From: Lachnospiraceae bacterium
Lineage (GTDB): Bacteria > Bacillota > Clostridia > Lachnospirales > Lachnospiraceae
DNA length: 64,000 nucleotides
NCBI GenBank assembly: GCA_022647575.1
Contig: JALCKY010000006.1
Span: 62,001-126,000 of the forward strand
Direction: 5' to 3'
Notes under the pieces: model-generated
What the model saw: only the letters and a program-made list of their open reading frames with translations
What the model was told of the DNA's origin: nothing
Database searches by the model: none
Position numbers and translations under genes: made by a program
Part shown: piece after piece, positions 17,325 to 24,895 of the stretch
Position numbering within the stretch: the first letter of the stretch is position 1
How the letters are laid out: each line of letters starts with the position of its first letter

Positions 17325-18722
17325 TTAAAGAACGCCTTTTCTGGAATTCTTGAGGACCGGGATTTCGGTCGTGTCTTTGTCCATCAGGTGTTCGCCGCTG
17401 TATTTTTTGGTATCGGAAACGATGACCTTTGAAAGCAGCAGGACGGCAAAGATGTTCGGGATGGCCATCAGGCCGTTCATGAGGTCTGCGAGGTTCCACA
17501 GAAGATTGAGCTCGGCGACGGAGCCGACGAAGACGCCGAGGACCCAGAGAATCTTATACGGGAAAATGATCTTCTCGCCGAGAAGATAGACGGCGCAGCG
17601 TTCGCCGTAATAATACCAGCCGAGAATCGTGGAGAAGGCGAAGGTCACGAGACCGACAATCAGGATCGGCGTGCCGACCAGCGGAATCTGAGCGAAGGCA
17701 AGAGAAGTCAGTTCTGCGCCGTTTCCGGAAAGGCCGTTGATGCTCGGGTATTTGATGATGCAGGAGACAAGGACGAGGCCGGTCATCAGGCAGATGACGA
17801 CAGTGTCCCAGAAGGTTCCGGTCATGGAGACCATTGCCTGTCTCTTCGGGTTCCGTGTCTGGGCTGCTGCCGCGACCAGCGGAGCGGAACCCATGCCGGA
17901 TTCATTGCTGAAAAGTCCGCGGGCAAAGCCGTAGCGGCAGGCGACCATGACCGTGCTTCCGACGAAGCCTCCGCCCATCGCCTTTGCTGTGAAGGCTGCG
18001 GAGCAGATGGTCTGGACCGTCTGGCCGAGGACGTCGCGGTTGAGAATCAGGATCCAGAGGCAGCCGACGAAATAGAAGATGGCCATGAAGGGAACCAGTT
18101 TCTCCGAAACGGATGTGATGGACTGGATGCCGCCGATGATGACGAGGGCAACGAGCGCTGCCATGATGATGGCGACGACGATGGGGCTGACCTGCGGGAA
18201 GTTGGTCGTGATGTTGGCCGTGACGGCATTTGCCTGAACGGTACATCCGATTCCGAAGGCGCAGACGGCAGCGAGGAAAGCGAAAACGATGCCGGCCCAT
18301 TTGGCATGGAGGCCGCGGTCGAGCGCATACATCGCTCCGCCGATCATGGTCCCGTTTTCACTCTTCACGCGGTACTTGACCGCAATCAGGGTCTCTGCAT
18401 ATTTGGTGGCGATGCCGAAGATGCCGGTCAGCCACATCCAGAGGACGGATCCGGGACCGCCGAGGGCGATGGCCGTTCCGACGCCGATGATGTTGCCGGT
18501 GCCGATGGTCGAGGAAAGAGCGGTCGTCAGCGCACCGAACTGCGAGACGTCGCCTTCTGCATCGGGGTCTTTCTGAAAGGACATTTTAATCGCCTTGAAG
18601 ATGTCTTTCTGGATGAAACCTGTCCTGACTGTCATGTAGATGTGTGTTCCGAACAGCATGATGATGAGCGGCCATCCCCAAAGGAAATTATCGACCGTAC
18701 TGATGATAGAAGAAAAGTCCAT
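17325..18722 (-). CDS. Alanine/glycine:cation symporter (AGCS family)
   Basis: Sodium- or proton-coupled uptake of alanine or glycine across the cytoplasmic membrane. The 465-residue protein is hydrophobic throughout with about ten helices. AGCS hallmarks: ALSSTIGTGNIIGVGTAIALGGPGSVLWMW near residues 65-95 and GFARGLFSNESGMGSAPLVAA. Start 18722 is chosen for GGGGGGAAA upstream; an in-frame extension lacks such a site. A second, longer AGCS gene is at 49069. Divergent from carD. Confidence 0.92.
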   Translation of the reverse strand: MDFSSIISTVDNFLWGWPLIIMLFGTHIYMTVRTGFIQKDIFKAIKMSFQKDPDAEGDVSQFGALTTALSSTIGTGNIIGVGTAIALGGPGSVLWMWLTGIFGIATKYAETLIAVKYRVKSENGTMIGGAMYALDRGLHAKWAGIVFAFLAAVCAFGIGCTVQANAVTANITTNFPQVSPIVVAIIMAALVALVIIGGIQSITSVSEKLVPFMAIFYFVGCLWILILNRDVLGQTVQTICSAAFTAKAMGGGFVGSTVMVACRYGFARGLFSNESGMGSAPLVAAAAQTRNPKRQAMVSMTGTFWDTVVICLMTGLVLVSCIIKYPSINGLSGNGAELTSLAFAQIPLVGTPILIVGLVTFAFSTILGWYYYGERCAVYLLGEKIIFPYKILWVLGVFVGSVAELNLLWNLADLMNGLMAIPNIFAVLLLSKVIVSDTKKYSGEHLMDKDTTEIPVLKNSRKGVL

Positions 18723-18880
18723 ATGGTTTCCCCCCTGACTTTTGAGCCGGTTCCGATCCGGCGAAAAAAATATGATGTTATTATAACCGATGCAGGAAAG
18801 CATGGCTATAAAAAAATGAAATTCAGCCTCATGCAATTTGTTTGCGAAAATGATAAAATAAAAGCGAAAGAGAGGCTGAA

Positions 18881-19390
18881 ATGCTGAAAATCAATGACAG
18901 CGTCATGCACAGGACAAGCGGCGTCTGCCGCGTGAAAGCCATCCGGGAGGATGATCTGGGTGCCGGAAGACAGCAGTATTATGTGCTGGAACCGACATAC
19001 GACAAGGGCATGACGATTTATATCCCGACATCGAAAGAGCATGACCAGCTGCGCCGCCTGCTGACGGCCAGGGAAATCAAGAGCCTGATCGAGAATGTTT
19101 CCGGGCAGGAAAATGTCTGGATCAGCGATGACCGGAAGCGCCGGCAGTATTACCGGGACGTCCTGAAGAGCGACGATCCGCAGAAGCTGATCTGTCTCAT
19201 TTCCACGCTGTATCAGAAGAAGAACGAAAGAGAAAAGGAAGGCAAGAAGTTCTACGCGGAGGATCAGGGCATTATGGAGGAAGCGGAAAAGATCCTTCAC
19301 GGGGAAATTGCTTTCGTTATGGATATCGAACCGGACGAGGTCGTCAGCTACATCGGCAGTGTCCTGGGCGGGGAAAAAGCGAAGGCTTAG
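18881..19390 (+). CDS. CarD family transcriptional regulator
   Basis: A 169-residue protein with an N-terminal CarD/TRCF RNA polymerase-interacting domain (NDSVMHRTSGVCRVKAI, residues 4-20, then YYVLEPTYDKGMTIYIPT) and a helical C-terminal domain. CarD proteins bind the RNAP beta subunit and stabilise or adjust open complexes, often at rRNA promoters. AGAGAGG precedes the ATG. It stands alone between the symporter and the diguanylate cyclase gene, which has its own promoter. Confidence 0.9.
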   Translation: MLKINDSVMHRTSGVCRVKAIREDDLGAGRQQYYVLEPTYDKGMTIYIPTSKEHDQLRRLLTAREIKSLIENVSGQENVWISDDRKRRQYYRDVLKSDDPQKLICLISTLYQKKNEREKEGKKFYAEDQGIMEEAEKILHGEIAFVMDIEPDEVVSYIGSVLGGEKAKA

Positions 19391-19428
19391 ATGAAGTCCG
19401 GCGAAGGCCCGGGTACGGCCCGGATTTG

Positions 19429-19457
19429 TTGACGTTTCCCTGTTTTCCTGTTATCAT
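19429..19457 (+). promoter_or_regulatory. Predicted promoter of the diguanylate cyclase gene
   Basis: TTGACG (19429-19434), 17-bp spacer, TATCAT (19452-19457), 21 bp before the ATG. A short CCGGG/CCCGG hairpin (about 19409-19423) just upstream may end carD transcription. Confidence 0.6.
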
Positions 19458-19478
19458 GAATCATTCAGGTACGGGAAA

Positions 19479-20957
19479 ATGAGGAAAATGATGCAGCTGT
19501 TTCATCGCTCCGACCGCTATTTCGCGATGGATGCCGATGGAATTCAGGAACATAACTGGCGCCGTGTCCGTCTGATGACCGGCATTTATCTGATTGCTCT
19601 GGCAGTCTATTTTTTTGCTGTCTGTCTTCCCGGGGGAAATGATACCCAGACGACGGCCGTTCTTGCGGCCATTGCCGCGCAGGGCATCTACAGTCTTCTG
19701 GTCTGGAAAAAGAAAGAGCGTCCGGAATCATCCTTTGCGGAAAACGGAATCATACTCTTTTTCGGCGGCATGATCATCGCCGAAGCCGTGGGGCTCGGGG
19801 CTTTCATTTTTAAAGAGAACAGCGCCTGGTTTTTCCCGATTGCCCTGATCCTTCTTACACAGATTTACATCATGCCTCCCAGGGAAAAAGTGACGGAACT
19901 GACGGTCTACACGGTTCTGTTTATTTTCTGCGTCTTTCTCACCAAATCCTCCCTGCTGGCCGGCGTGGATACGATTGCAGCCGTCGCGGCTTACTGCATC
20001 GGAACCATTTCCTATTTCGCATCGCTCAATACCAAAATCGAAAGTTTCGAAACGCGTCTTCAGCTCCGGAGAATGTGCTCGGTGGATGCCATGACCGGAC
20101 TCCTCAATAAAAATACTTTTGAGTATTATTTCCATGAATTTACGCGGAGAGTCCCGTCCGGACATGCCTATGCCCTGGCCATCATGGACATCGACCGCTT
20201 CAAGGCCATCAATGATGAAAGAGGACATCTGGCAGGAGACCTGGCGCTCCAGGGAGTGACTGCCGTCATCAACAAGGCATTTCCGGATTCTGCCGATGCG
20301 GAAAAGGGAAGATTCGGCGGGGATGAATTCGTCATCCTTCTGAAGAACACCGCCGGAGGCGAAGAGACGGAAAAGTTCTTCCGGAATTTTCTGGCGGAAA
20401 TGGCCCGGGAGCTGGAAAAGGGCACGGGCATTCCCGTGACGGGAAGCATCGGCGCCGTCATCCTGAAGAGACCGGACGTGCCGTTTTCGGCGGCATTTCT
20501 GTCCGCGGACCGCATGCTCTATGCTGTCAAGGAAAACGGCGGAAATTCTGCCCTTGTCACGGTCAGCCTGGATAACCGTCAGGAGAAGCCGTATATCCTG
20601 ACCGTGGATTTCCCGAAAAAGGAAATGGAAGTTGCCGCCGGCGCGCTCGGAAAGAGATACCACGTGCTGCGTGCGGATACGTTGCGGGAAACCGTGGCGA
20701 CGATCGAACGCTATCAGAACGGTCTTTCGGCTGTCTTCATCCATTATGAACCGGACAGCTGGACAGTCACGAACCTGAAGCAGGAACTGGACCGGATGAG
20801 CCGGGCCAACCAGATTCCGCTGGTGCTGGTCACGGCGGGAGGACACGTGCCGCCGGAATGGAAAAAGAGGTCTGCCATGATCCTTCAGCTGCCGCTGGAT
20901 GCGGAAGCCTATGGGCGTGCGGCGGCTGAAGTGTGCGGCCGTCAGAGAAGATACTGA
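19479..20957 (+). CDS. Membrane diguanylate cyclase with a C-terminal pseudo-receiver-like domain
   Basis: A 492-residue c-di-GMP synthase candidate. Residues about 30-190 form five to six hydrophobic helices, a membrane sensor of unknown ligand. The GGDEF domain follows with IMDIDRFKAINDERGH (metal and GTP site) and intact GGDEF at residues 280-284; no RxxD inhibitory site is seen five residues before it. The last 120 residues (from YILTVDF) follow a receiver-like pattern ending in IPLVLVTAGG, but the phospho-acceptor Asp position reads AVFIHYEP, so it would not be phosphorylated. That last assignment is my inference. Start 19479; ATG 19488 or 19491 are possible alternatives. Confidence 0.88.
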   Translation: MRKMMQLFHRSDRYFAMDADGIQEHNWRRVRLMTGIYLIALAVYFFAVCLPGGNDTQTTAVLAAIAAQGIYSLLVWKKKERPESSFAENGIILFFGGMIIAEAVGLGAFIFKENSAWFFPIALILLTQIYIMPPREKVTELTVYTVLFIFCVFLTKSSLLAGVDTIAAVAAYCIGTISYFASLNTKIESFETRLQLRRMCSVDAMTGLLNKNTFEYYFHEFTRRVPSGHAYALAIMDIDRFKAINDERGHLAGDLALQGVTAVINKAFPDSADAEKGRFGGDEFVILLKNTAGGEETEKFFRNFLAEMARELEKGTGIPVTGSIGAVILKRPDVPFSAAFLSADRMLYAVKENGGNSALVTVSLDNRQEKPYILTVDFPKKEMEVAAGALGKRYHVLRADTLRETVATIERYQNGLSAVFIHYEPDSWTVTNLKQELDRMSRANQIPLVLVTAGGHVPPEWKKRSAMILQLPLDAEAYGRAAAEVCGRQRRY

Positions 20958-20961
20958 GGTT

Positions 20962-20978
20962 TTACCACATTATGGTAA
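20962..20978. promoter_or_regulatory. Palindromic operator-like site upstream of hxlR
   Basis: Perfect dyad TTACCA-CATTA-TGGTAA, 49 bp upstream of the hxlR -35. A further GTTACC sits across the -35 at 21028-21034. HxlR proteins often bind such dyads at their own promoters, so this is a candidate autoregulatory site. Confidence 0.45.
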
Positions 20979-21026
20979 CCTGCAATAGAAAAATGACCTG
21001 ATAACGAAAAAAATATTAGTTTCTAG

Positions 21027-21055
21027 TTGTTACCTCGCGCGTGTTGTGATATGAT
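21027..21055 (+). promoter_or_regulatory. Predicted promoter of the hxlR-moxR-vwa operon
   Basis: TTGTTA (21027-21032), 17-bp spacer, TATGAT (21050-21055), 27 bp before the hxlR ATG. Confidence 0.65.
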
Positions 21056-21082
21056 GTGAAAAGAAATCGGCGGGGTGATGAT

Positions 21083-21418
21083 ATGGCTGACTTTGAACTT
21101 TGTCCCTATTTTGAACAGGCAATCTCTATAATCGGCAAGAAATGGACGCCTTTAATCCTTCGTATTCTTATGGAAGGACCCAGGCGTTTTTCTGAACTCT
21201 CAAGGACAATTCCTCAGATTTCCGCGAAGATGCTCGCGGACCGCATGCGTGAACTCGAAGAATGCGGGGTCGTACGGAGAAAGGTATTTCCGGAGACGCC
21301 CGTGCGGGTCGAGTACAGCCTGACTGAAAAAGGCAGGGCACTCAAACCGACACTGGATGCCATCCAGAACTGGGCCACCGACTGGCTTAAGACGAATGAG
21401 GCTCTGATTCATGATTGA
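21083..21418 (+). CDS. HxlR family winged-helix regulator
   Basis: A 111-residue HxlR/DUF24 protein. The N-terminal Cys of CPYFEQAISIIGKKWTPLIL is the residue used for redox or electrophile sensing in several relatives (for example YodB/HypR types). The winged helix covers RFSELSRTIPQISAKMLADRMRELE. GGGGTGAT precedes ATG 21083. Its end overlaps the MoxR-type ATPase gene by 8 bp, so regulator, ATPase and VWA protein are one transcript. It probably autoregulates through the upstream dyad. Confidence 0.9.
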   Translation: MADFELCPYFEQAISIIGKKWTPLILRILMEGPRRFSELSRTIPQISAKMLADRMRELEECGVVRRKVFPETPVRVEYSLTEKGRALKPTLDAIQNWATDWLKTNEALIHD

Positions 21419-22325
21419 CTTTTTAAAAGAAGAAAAAGTAGATTCCCATCTGATTGCAAGAGTTGAAGAATTCCGGAAGAATCATTCCGTTCCGAAAGAG
21501 GAGAAGAGCAGGATTCCCGATCCGAAGTTCCGCTATTACGGCAGGGATATCTGGGAGCAGGCAATTTCTGCCCTGCTGTGCGGCAAGAACCTTCTCCTGG
21601 CAGGACCGAAGGCAACGGGAAAGAACGTCCTTTCCGAAAATCTCGCGGCCGTCTTCGGACGCCCTTCTTATGATATTTCTTTTCATGTCAATACCGATGC
21701 CTCAACCCTGATCGGGGCAGATACGCTGAAGGACGGAAACGTCATTTTCCGCGAAGGCCCGGTCATGCGCTGCGCTTCCTGCGGCGGCTTTGGCATCCTT
21801 GATGAAATCAACATGGCGAAAAATGAAGCAATCTCCGTTCTCCACGGCGTTCTCGATTACCGGAGGATCATCGATGTGCCCGGCTACGACCGGATCCATG
21901 TGGACGATGCGGCTCGCTTCATTGCGACGATGAATTACGGCTATGCGGGGACACGGGAACTGAATGATGCTCTCGAATCCAGGTTCGTCGTCATTTCCAT
22001 GCCGTTTATTTCTGCGGACGGACTTCAGAAACTGATCCGCAGGCAGTTCCCGGCACTGGTCAATCCCTATCCGGAGCAGTTCGGGGCGCTGTTTTTTGAT
22101 ATCAAGAAGAAGAGCGACAACGGGGAGATTTCCGAAAAGCCGCTTGACTTACGGGGACTTCTCGATGCGATCGACCTGATGAACAGCGGTCTCGAAGCCA
22201 ATCTGGCCCTGGACATGGGAATTACCAACAAGTCGTTCGATCCGTTTGAGAAGAAAATGGTCCGGGACATGATCAAGGCAAGAATCCCGAAAAAACTGGA
22301 ACGGAACAAGCTGTTCAGTGACTGA
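21411..22325 (+). CDS. MoxR-type AAA+ ATPase
   Basis: A 304-residue AAA+ ATPase. Walker A reads GPKATGKN (about residues 64-71), a slight variant that keeps GK, with Asn where Ser or Thr is usual. Walker B is GFGILDEINMA, and sensor 1 is FIATMNYG. Such ATPases pair with VWA proteins as metal-dependent chaperones that insert cofactors or remodel a partner enzyme. The next gene is exactly that kind of VWA protein and overlaps its stop. The client protein is not obvious here. Confidence 0.87.
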   Translation: MIDFLKEEKVDSHLIARVEEFRKNHSVPKEEKSRIPDPKFRYYGRDIWEQAISALLCGKNLLLAGPKATGKNVLSENLAAVFGRPSYDISFHVNTDASTLIGADTLKDGNVIFREGPVMRCASCGGFGILDEINMAKNEAISVLHGVLDYRRIIDVPGYDRIHVDDAARFIATMNYGYAGTRELNDALESRFVVISMPFISADGLQKLIRRQFPALVNPYPEQFGALFFDIKKKSDNGEISEKPLDLRGLLDAIDLMNSGLEANLALDMGITNKSFDPFEKKMVRDMIKARIPKKLERNKLFSD

Positions 22326-24076
22326 TGGAATCGTATGAGGAAGCAAACCGGCGGGCATTGAATGCGGTATGGAACGCGGCGGAGGACTATCACGTCAATC
22401 CCGTGTTTCTTTCGTGCACGGTTCATGAGGATACGGATTTCTACCTCAACACGATTGTCGGGCTGGTGCATAAATGGTATGACGAGGGACCGCTCCTGGA
22501 ACTGTTCCGGAGCTTCGAGGGCAGTGCCTTTCAGGTGCAGTACGACACGCTGGCGCTGATCGCCCTGGAAAATGCGGCCTTTGAAAAAGAAAAGAAATAC
22601 CGGCCGGTCCTGCCCGAACTCCGGAGGGCTTACGCCGTCGAAGGCCTGCAGATCAGCCGGGGACGCACGAAAGAGCAGATGTATGAAATCATCCTGGACG
22701 GACATTTCCACAGGATTCTGAATGAAAGGTTTTTTCTTCCGAAACGGGAGCAGGCACTGCTCGATGCCCTGAGTTTCGAACCGGACATGACTTCTTCGGA
22801 AATGAAGCTGAAGCTGCAGTCGCTGCTGTCTGTCTATTTCCGTTCGCACATCACCGACGGAGGAACGAAGGACACCATCCGCGTCACCCTGCCTCATTTC
22901 ATGAAATGGATTCCGTCCGGGCATACGGTGCTGAGGAATCCGGGCTATCACGACAAGGATGCCGATACCGAGGAAACCGGCGGCAGGCAGAGCGAGAAGA
23001 AGCATTTCTTCGGTGCCAGGGCCAGGGAAGAAGAGGATGAATTGGTACGGCAGAAGCTGGTCGAATATTTCGGGGCTTCCCTGTTCGGGCGGAAGGAAAA
23101 TGCGGCCATCGACCGCATGCTGTGCACCGGAAGCCATAAGGGCTGCCACCTGCTTTACACCGACGGACAGAGAAGTTCCGCCGCTGCGGATGCGAACATC
23201 CCGCACAGCCTCTACGAGGATTCAACGCAGATCCGCGTGCAGAGACAGGAGCAGAGGAATCTCGACTTCTACAGCGAGTATCACGGAAAATTCCAAAGTG
23301 CCGTCACGAGACTCTACGAGAAAATCATGAACGTGCTTCTGACGGAGCAGACCGATGAAATCTACCGTTCGAAAAACGGCATCCTGGATTCGGCCCGCGT
23401 CTGGCGCAGCATCGCTTTCCGGGAAGAGAAAGTTTTCCTGAAGAAGGAAATTCTCAATTCGGGCAATCTCTGCGTGACGCTGCTTCTGGATGCTTCGGCT
23501 TCGCAGATCAACCGGCAGGAAATCATTGCGGCGGAAGCCTATATCATCGCGGAGGCGCTCCGCCTGTGCGAAATACCGACGCAGATCTTTTCCTACTGCA
23601 GCACGGGCGGCTATACGGTGCTGAACCGGCTGAAGGAGAGACGGGAGACGGCTGAAAATTCCGCAAGGGAGAACCGCAGGATCTTCCGCTATGCGGCGGT
23701 CGGCTGGAACCGCGACGGCCTGGCGCTGCGCGGCATTACGAAAATGATCGACCGGAAGAGATATAAGAACAACCTGCTGCTGATGCTGACGGATTCGGCG
23801 CCGAATGATGAGAGGCGGATTCCTTCGTCGGATTCGCCGATCCGTTCGAAAGCTTACACGACAGCGGAAGGAATCCGTGACACCGCCGTCGAGGTGCGCT
23901 CGCTTCGGAAGGACGGCGTGAGGGTCGCCGGCATTTTCTACGGCTCGGACATGGACTGGCCTTCAGCCGGCCAGATTTTCGGAGAGGATGTCGCCCGGAT
24001 CGGCGACATCGCCGACCTGGCTGCCAGCGCCGGCGAGTTCATCCAGAGCGAAATCGGACGCGTTTCGGCATCCTGA
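22325..24076 (+). CDS. VWA-domain protein paired with the MoxR-type ATPase
   Basis: A 583-residue protein with a C-terminal von Willebrand A domain. The MIDAS motif is LLDASASQ (Asp389, Ser391, Ser393); the later NRDGLALR and LLMLTDSAPND supply the remaining metal-site residues. The N-terminal 380 residues are charged and helical and match nothing I can name; the layout resembles NorD/CobT/CoxE-type partners of MoxR ATPases. The ATG shares bases with the upstream TGA. The stop is followed at once by the large palindrome. Function unknown, chaperone-like activation of another complex inferred. Confidence 0.82.
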   Translation: MESYEEANRRALNAVWNAAEDYHVNPVFLSCTVHEDTDFYLNTIVGLVHKWYDEGPLLELFRSFEGSAFQVQYDTLALIALENAAFEKEKKYRPVLPELRRAYAVEGLQISRGRTKEQMYEIILDGHFHRILNERFFLPKREQALLDALSFEPDMTSSEMKLKLQSLLSVYFRSHITDGGTKDTIRVTLPHFMKWIPSGHTVLRNPGYHDKDADTEETGGRQSEKKHFFGARAREEEDELVRQKLVEYFGASLFGRKENAAIDRMLCTGSHKGCHLLYTDGQRSSAAADANIPHSLYEDSTQIRVQRQEQRNLDFYSEYHGKFQSAVTRLYEKIMNVLLTEQTDEIYRSKNGILDSARVWRSIAFREEKVFLKKEILNSGNLCVTLLLDASASQINRQEIIAAEAYIIAEALRLCEIPTQIFSYCSTGGYTVLNRLKERRETAENSARENRRIFRYAAVGWNRDGLALRGITKMIDRKRYKNNLLLMLTDSAPNDERRIPSSDSPIRSKAYTTAEGIRDTAVEVRSLRKDGVRVAGIFYGSDMDWPSAGQIFGEDVARIGDIADLAASAGEFIQSEIGRVSAS

Positions 24077-24077
24077 G

Positions 24078-24396
24078 AAAATGATCGTCACCGATGCCTG
24101 TGCCGGAACCGACATGCATGCTGACGATAGCGCCGGCCTCGTCGGCATTTCTGTGCGATGCGATGGGCTGCTCCGAAAACTCAGTGGGCTCTCTTTATGC
24201 ATATAACAGGAATCCGTGCAGGGCAGAAGCAAGCGTGTCAGAGGGGCACTGCCCTGCACGGATGCCTGCTGCAGGCTGCAGAATGAGCCCGCTTCAGACA
24301 GTTCTGCGCAGCCCATCGCATCGCGCAGAAATGGCAGGGGCAAGCGTGTCAGCATGCATGTCAGTTCCGGCGCTGGACGGCAAGGATCATTTTTTT
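24078..24396 (+). repeat. Large nested palindrome with terminator-like end
   Basis: No gene fits here. Outer arm AAAATGATC (24078-24086) pairs with GATCATTTT (24385-24393) and runs into T's. Next CCGGAAC-GACATGCATGCTGAC (24103-24124) pairs with GTCAGCATGCATGTC-GTTCCGG (24348-24370). Then GCATTTCTG-GCGATGCGATGGGCTG (24145-24170) pairs with 24309-24333. Inside, AGTGGGCTC/GAGCCCGCT (24183, 24285) encloses a perfect 15-bp stem (24212-24226 with 24249-24263). The direct repeat GCAAGCGTGTCAG occurs at 24229 and 24340. The whole could fold as one cruciform or multi-branched RNA. Confidence 0.75.
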
Positions 24397-24415
24397 GGAT
24401 GAAGGGAGAAGGACT

Positions 24416-24826
24416 ATGCAGATTATGGTAGTAGACGGACAGGGCGGAAGGATCGGCTGCGAGATCATCGAGGAAATCGTGTCGAGGAAGATCGACTGCA
24501 GCATTCTGGCCATAGGCACCAACAGCCAGGCGACGGCACAGATGCTGAAGGCCGGGGCAGCGATGGGCGCTTCCGGTGAAAACCCGATCATCGTGAACGC
24601 GCCGAAAGCAGACATCATCGCAGGCCCGATCGGAATCATTGCCGCGAATTCCCTGCTGGGAGAAATCACGCCGGCCATGGCTGCGGCCATTTCCGAAAGC
24701 CCGGCGGAAAAAGTACTGATACCGGTCAGCCGCTGCCATGTCAAAGTGGCCGGCAGCCGGGAAATGAAAGTCAGCGAGTATATCAAAGATACCGTTGATA
24801 TCATTGCGCAGATACTGTCAGAATAA
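24416..24826 (+). CDS. DUF3842 family protein
   Basis: A 136-residue protein of the DUF3842 family, widespread in Clostridia and without a known role. It opens with a dinucleotide-fold look, IMVVDGQGGRIGCEIIEEI, and continues ILAIGTNSQATAQMLKAGA, suggesting a small Rossmann-like nucleotide or ligand binder. The C-terminus has HVKVAGSREMKVSEYI. ATG 24416 has GGGAGAAGGA upstream, so the longer in-frame start at 24395 is rejected. It sits between the large palindrome and a strong terminator, so it is probably monocistronic. Confidence 0.85.
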   Translation: MQIMVVDGQGGRIGCEIIEEIVSRKIDCSILAIGTNSQATAQMLKAGAAMGASGENPIIVNAPKADIIAGPIGIIAANSLLGEITPAMAAAISESPAEKVLIPVSRCHVKVAGSREMKVSEYIKDTVDIIAQILSE

Positions 24827-24829
24827 ACG

Positions 24830-24866
24830 AAAGGATGCAGGGCGGAAATGCCCGGCATCCTTTTTT
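24830..24866 (+). terminator. Intrinsic terminator after DUF3842
   Basis: Stem AAAGGATGC/GCATCCTTT with inner GGC/GCC pairs and a T6 run. It also separates the convergent REC-GGDEF-EAL gene, whose stop is 30 bp further on. Confidence 0.88.
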
Positions 24867-24895
24867 CAGTTCAGTCCAAAGATGGAAGGAAGCTC

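Noticed and set aside
24094-24402. Possible small proteins inside the 24.1-24.4 kb palindrome
   Set aside because: The frames follow the inverted-repeat symmetry, lack ribosome sites and are better explained by structure.
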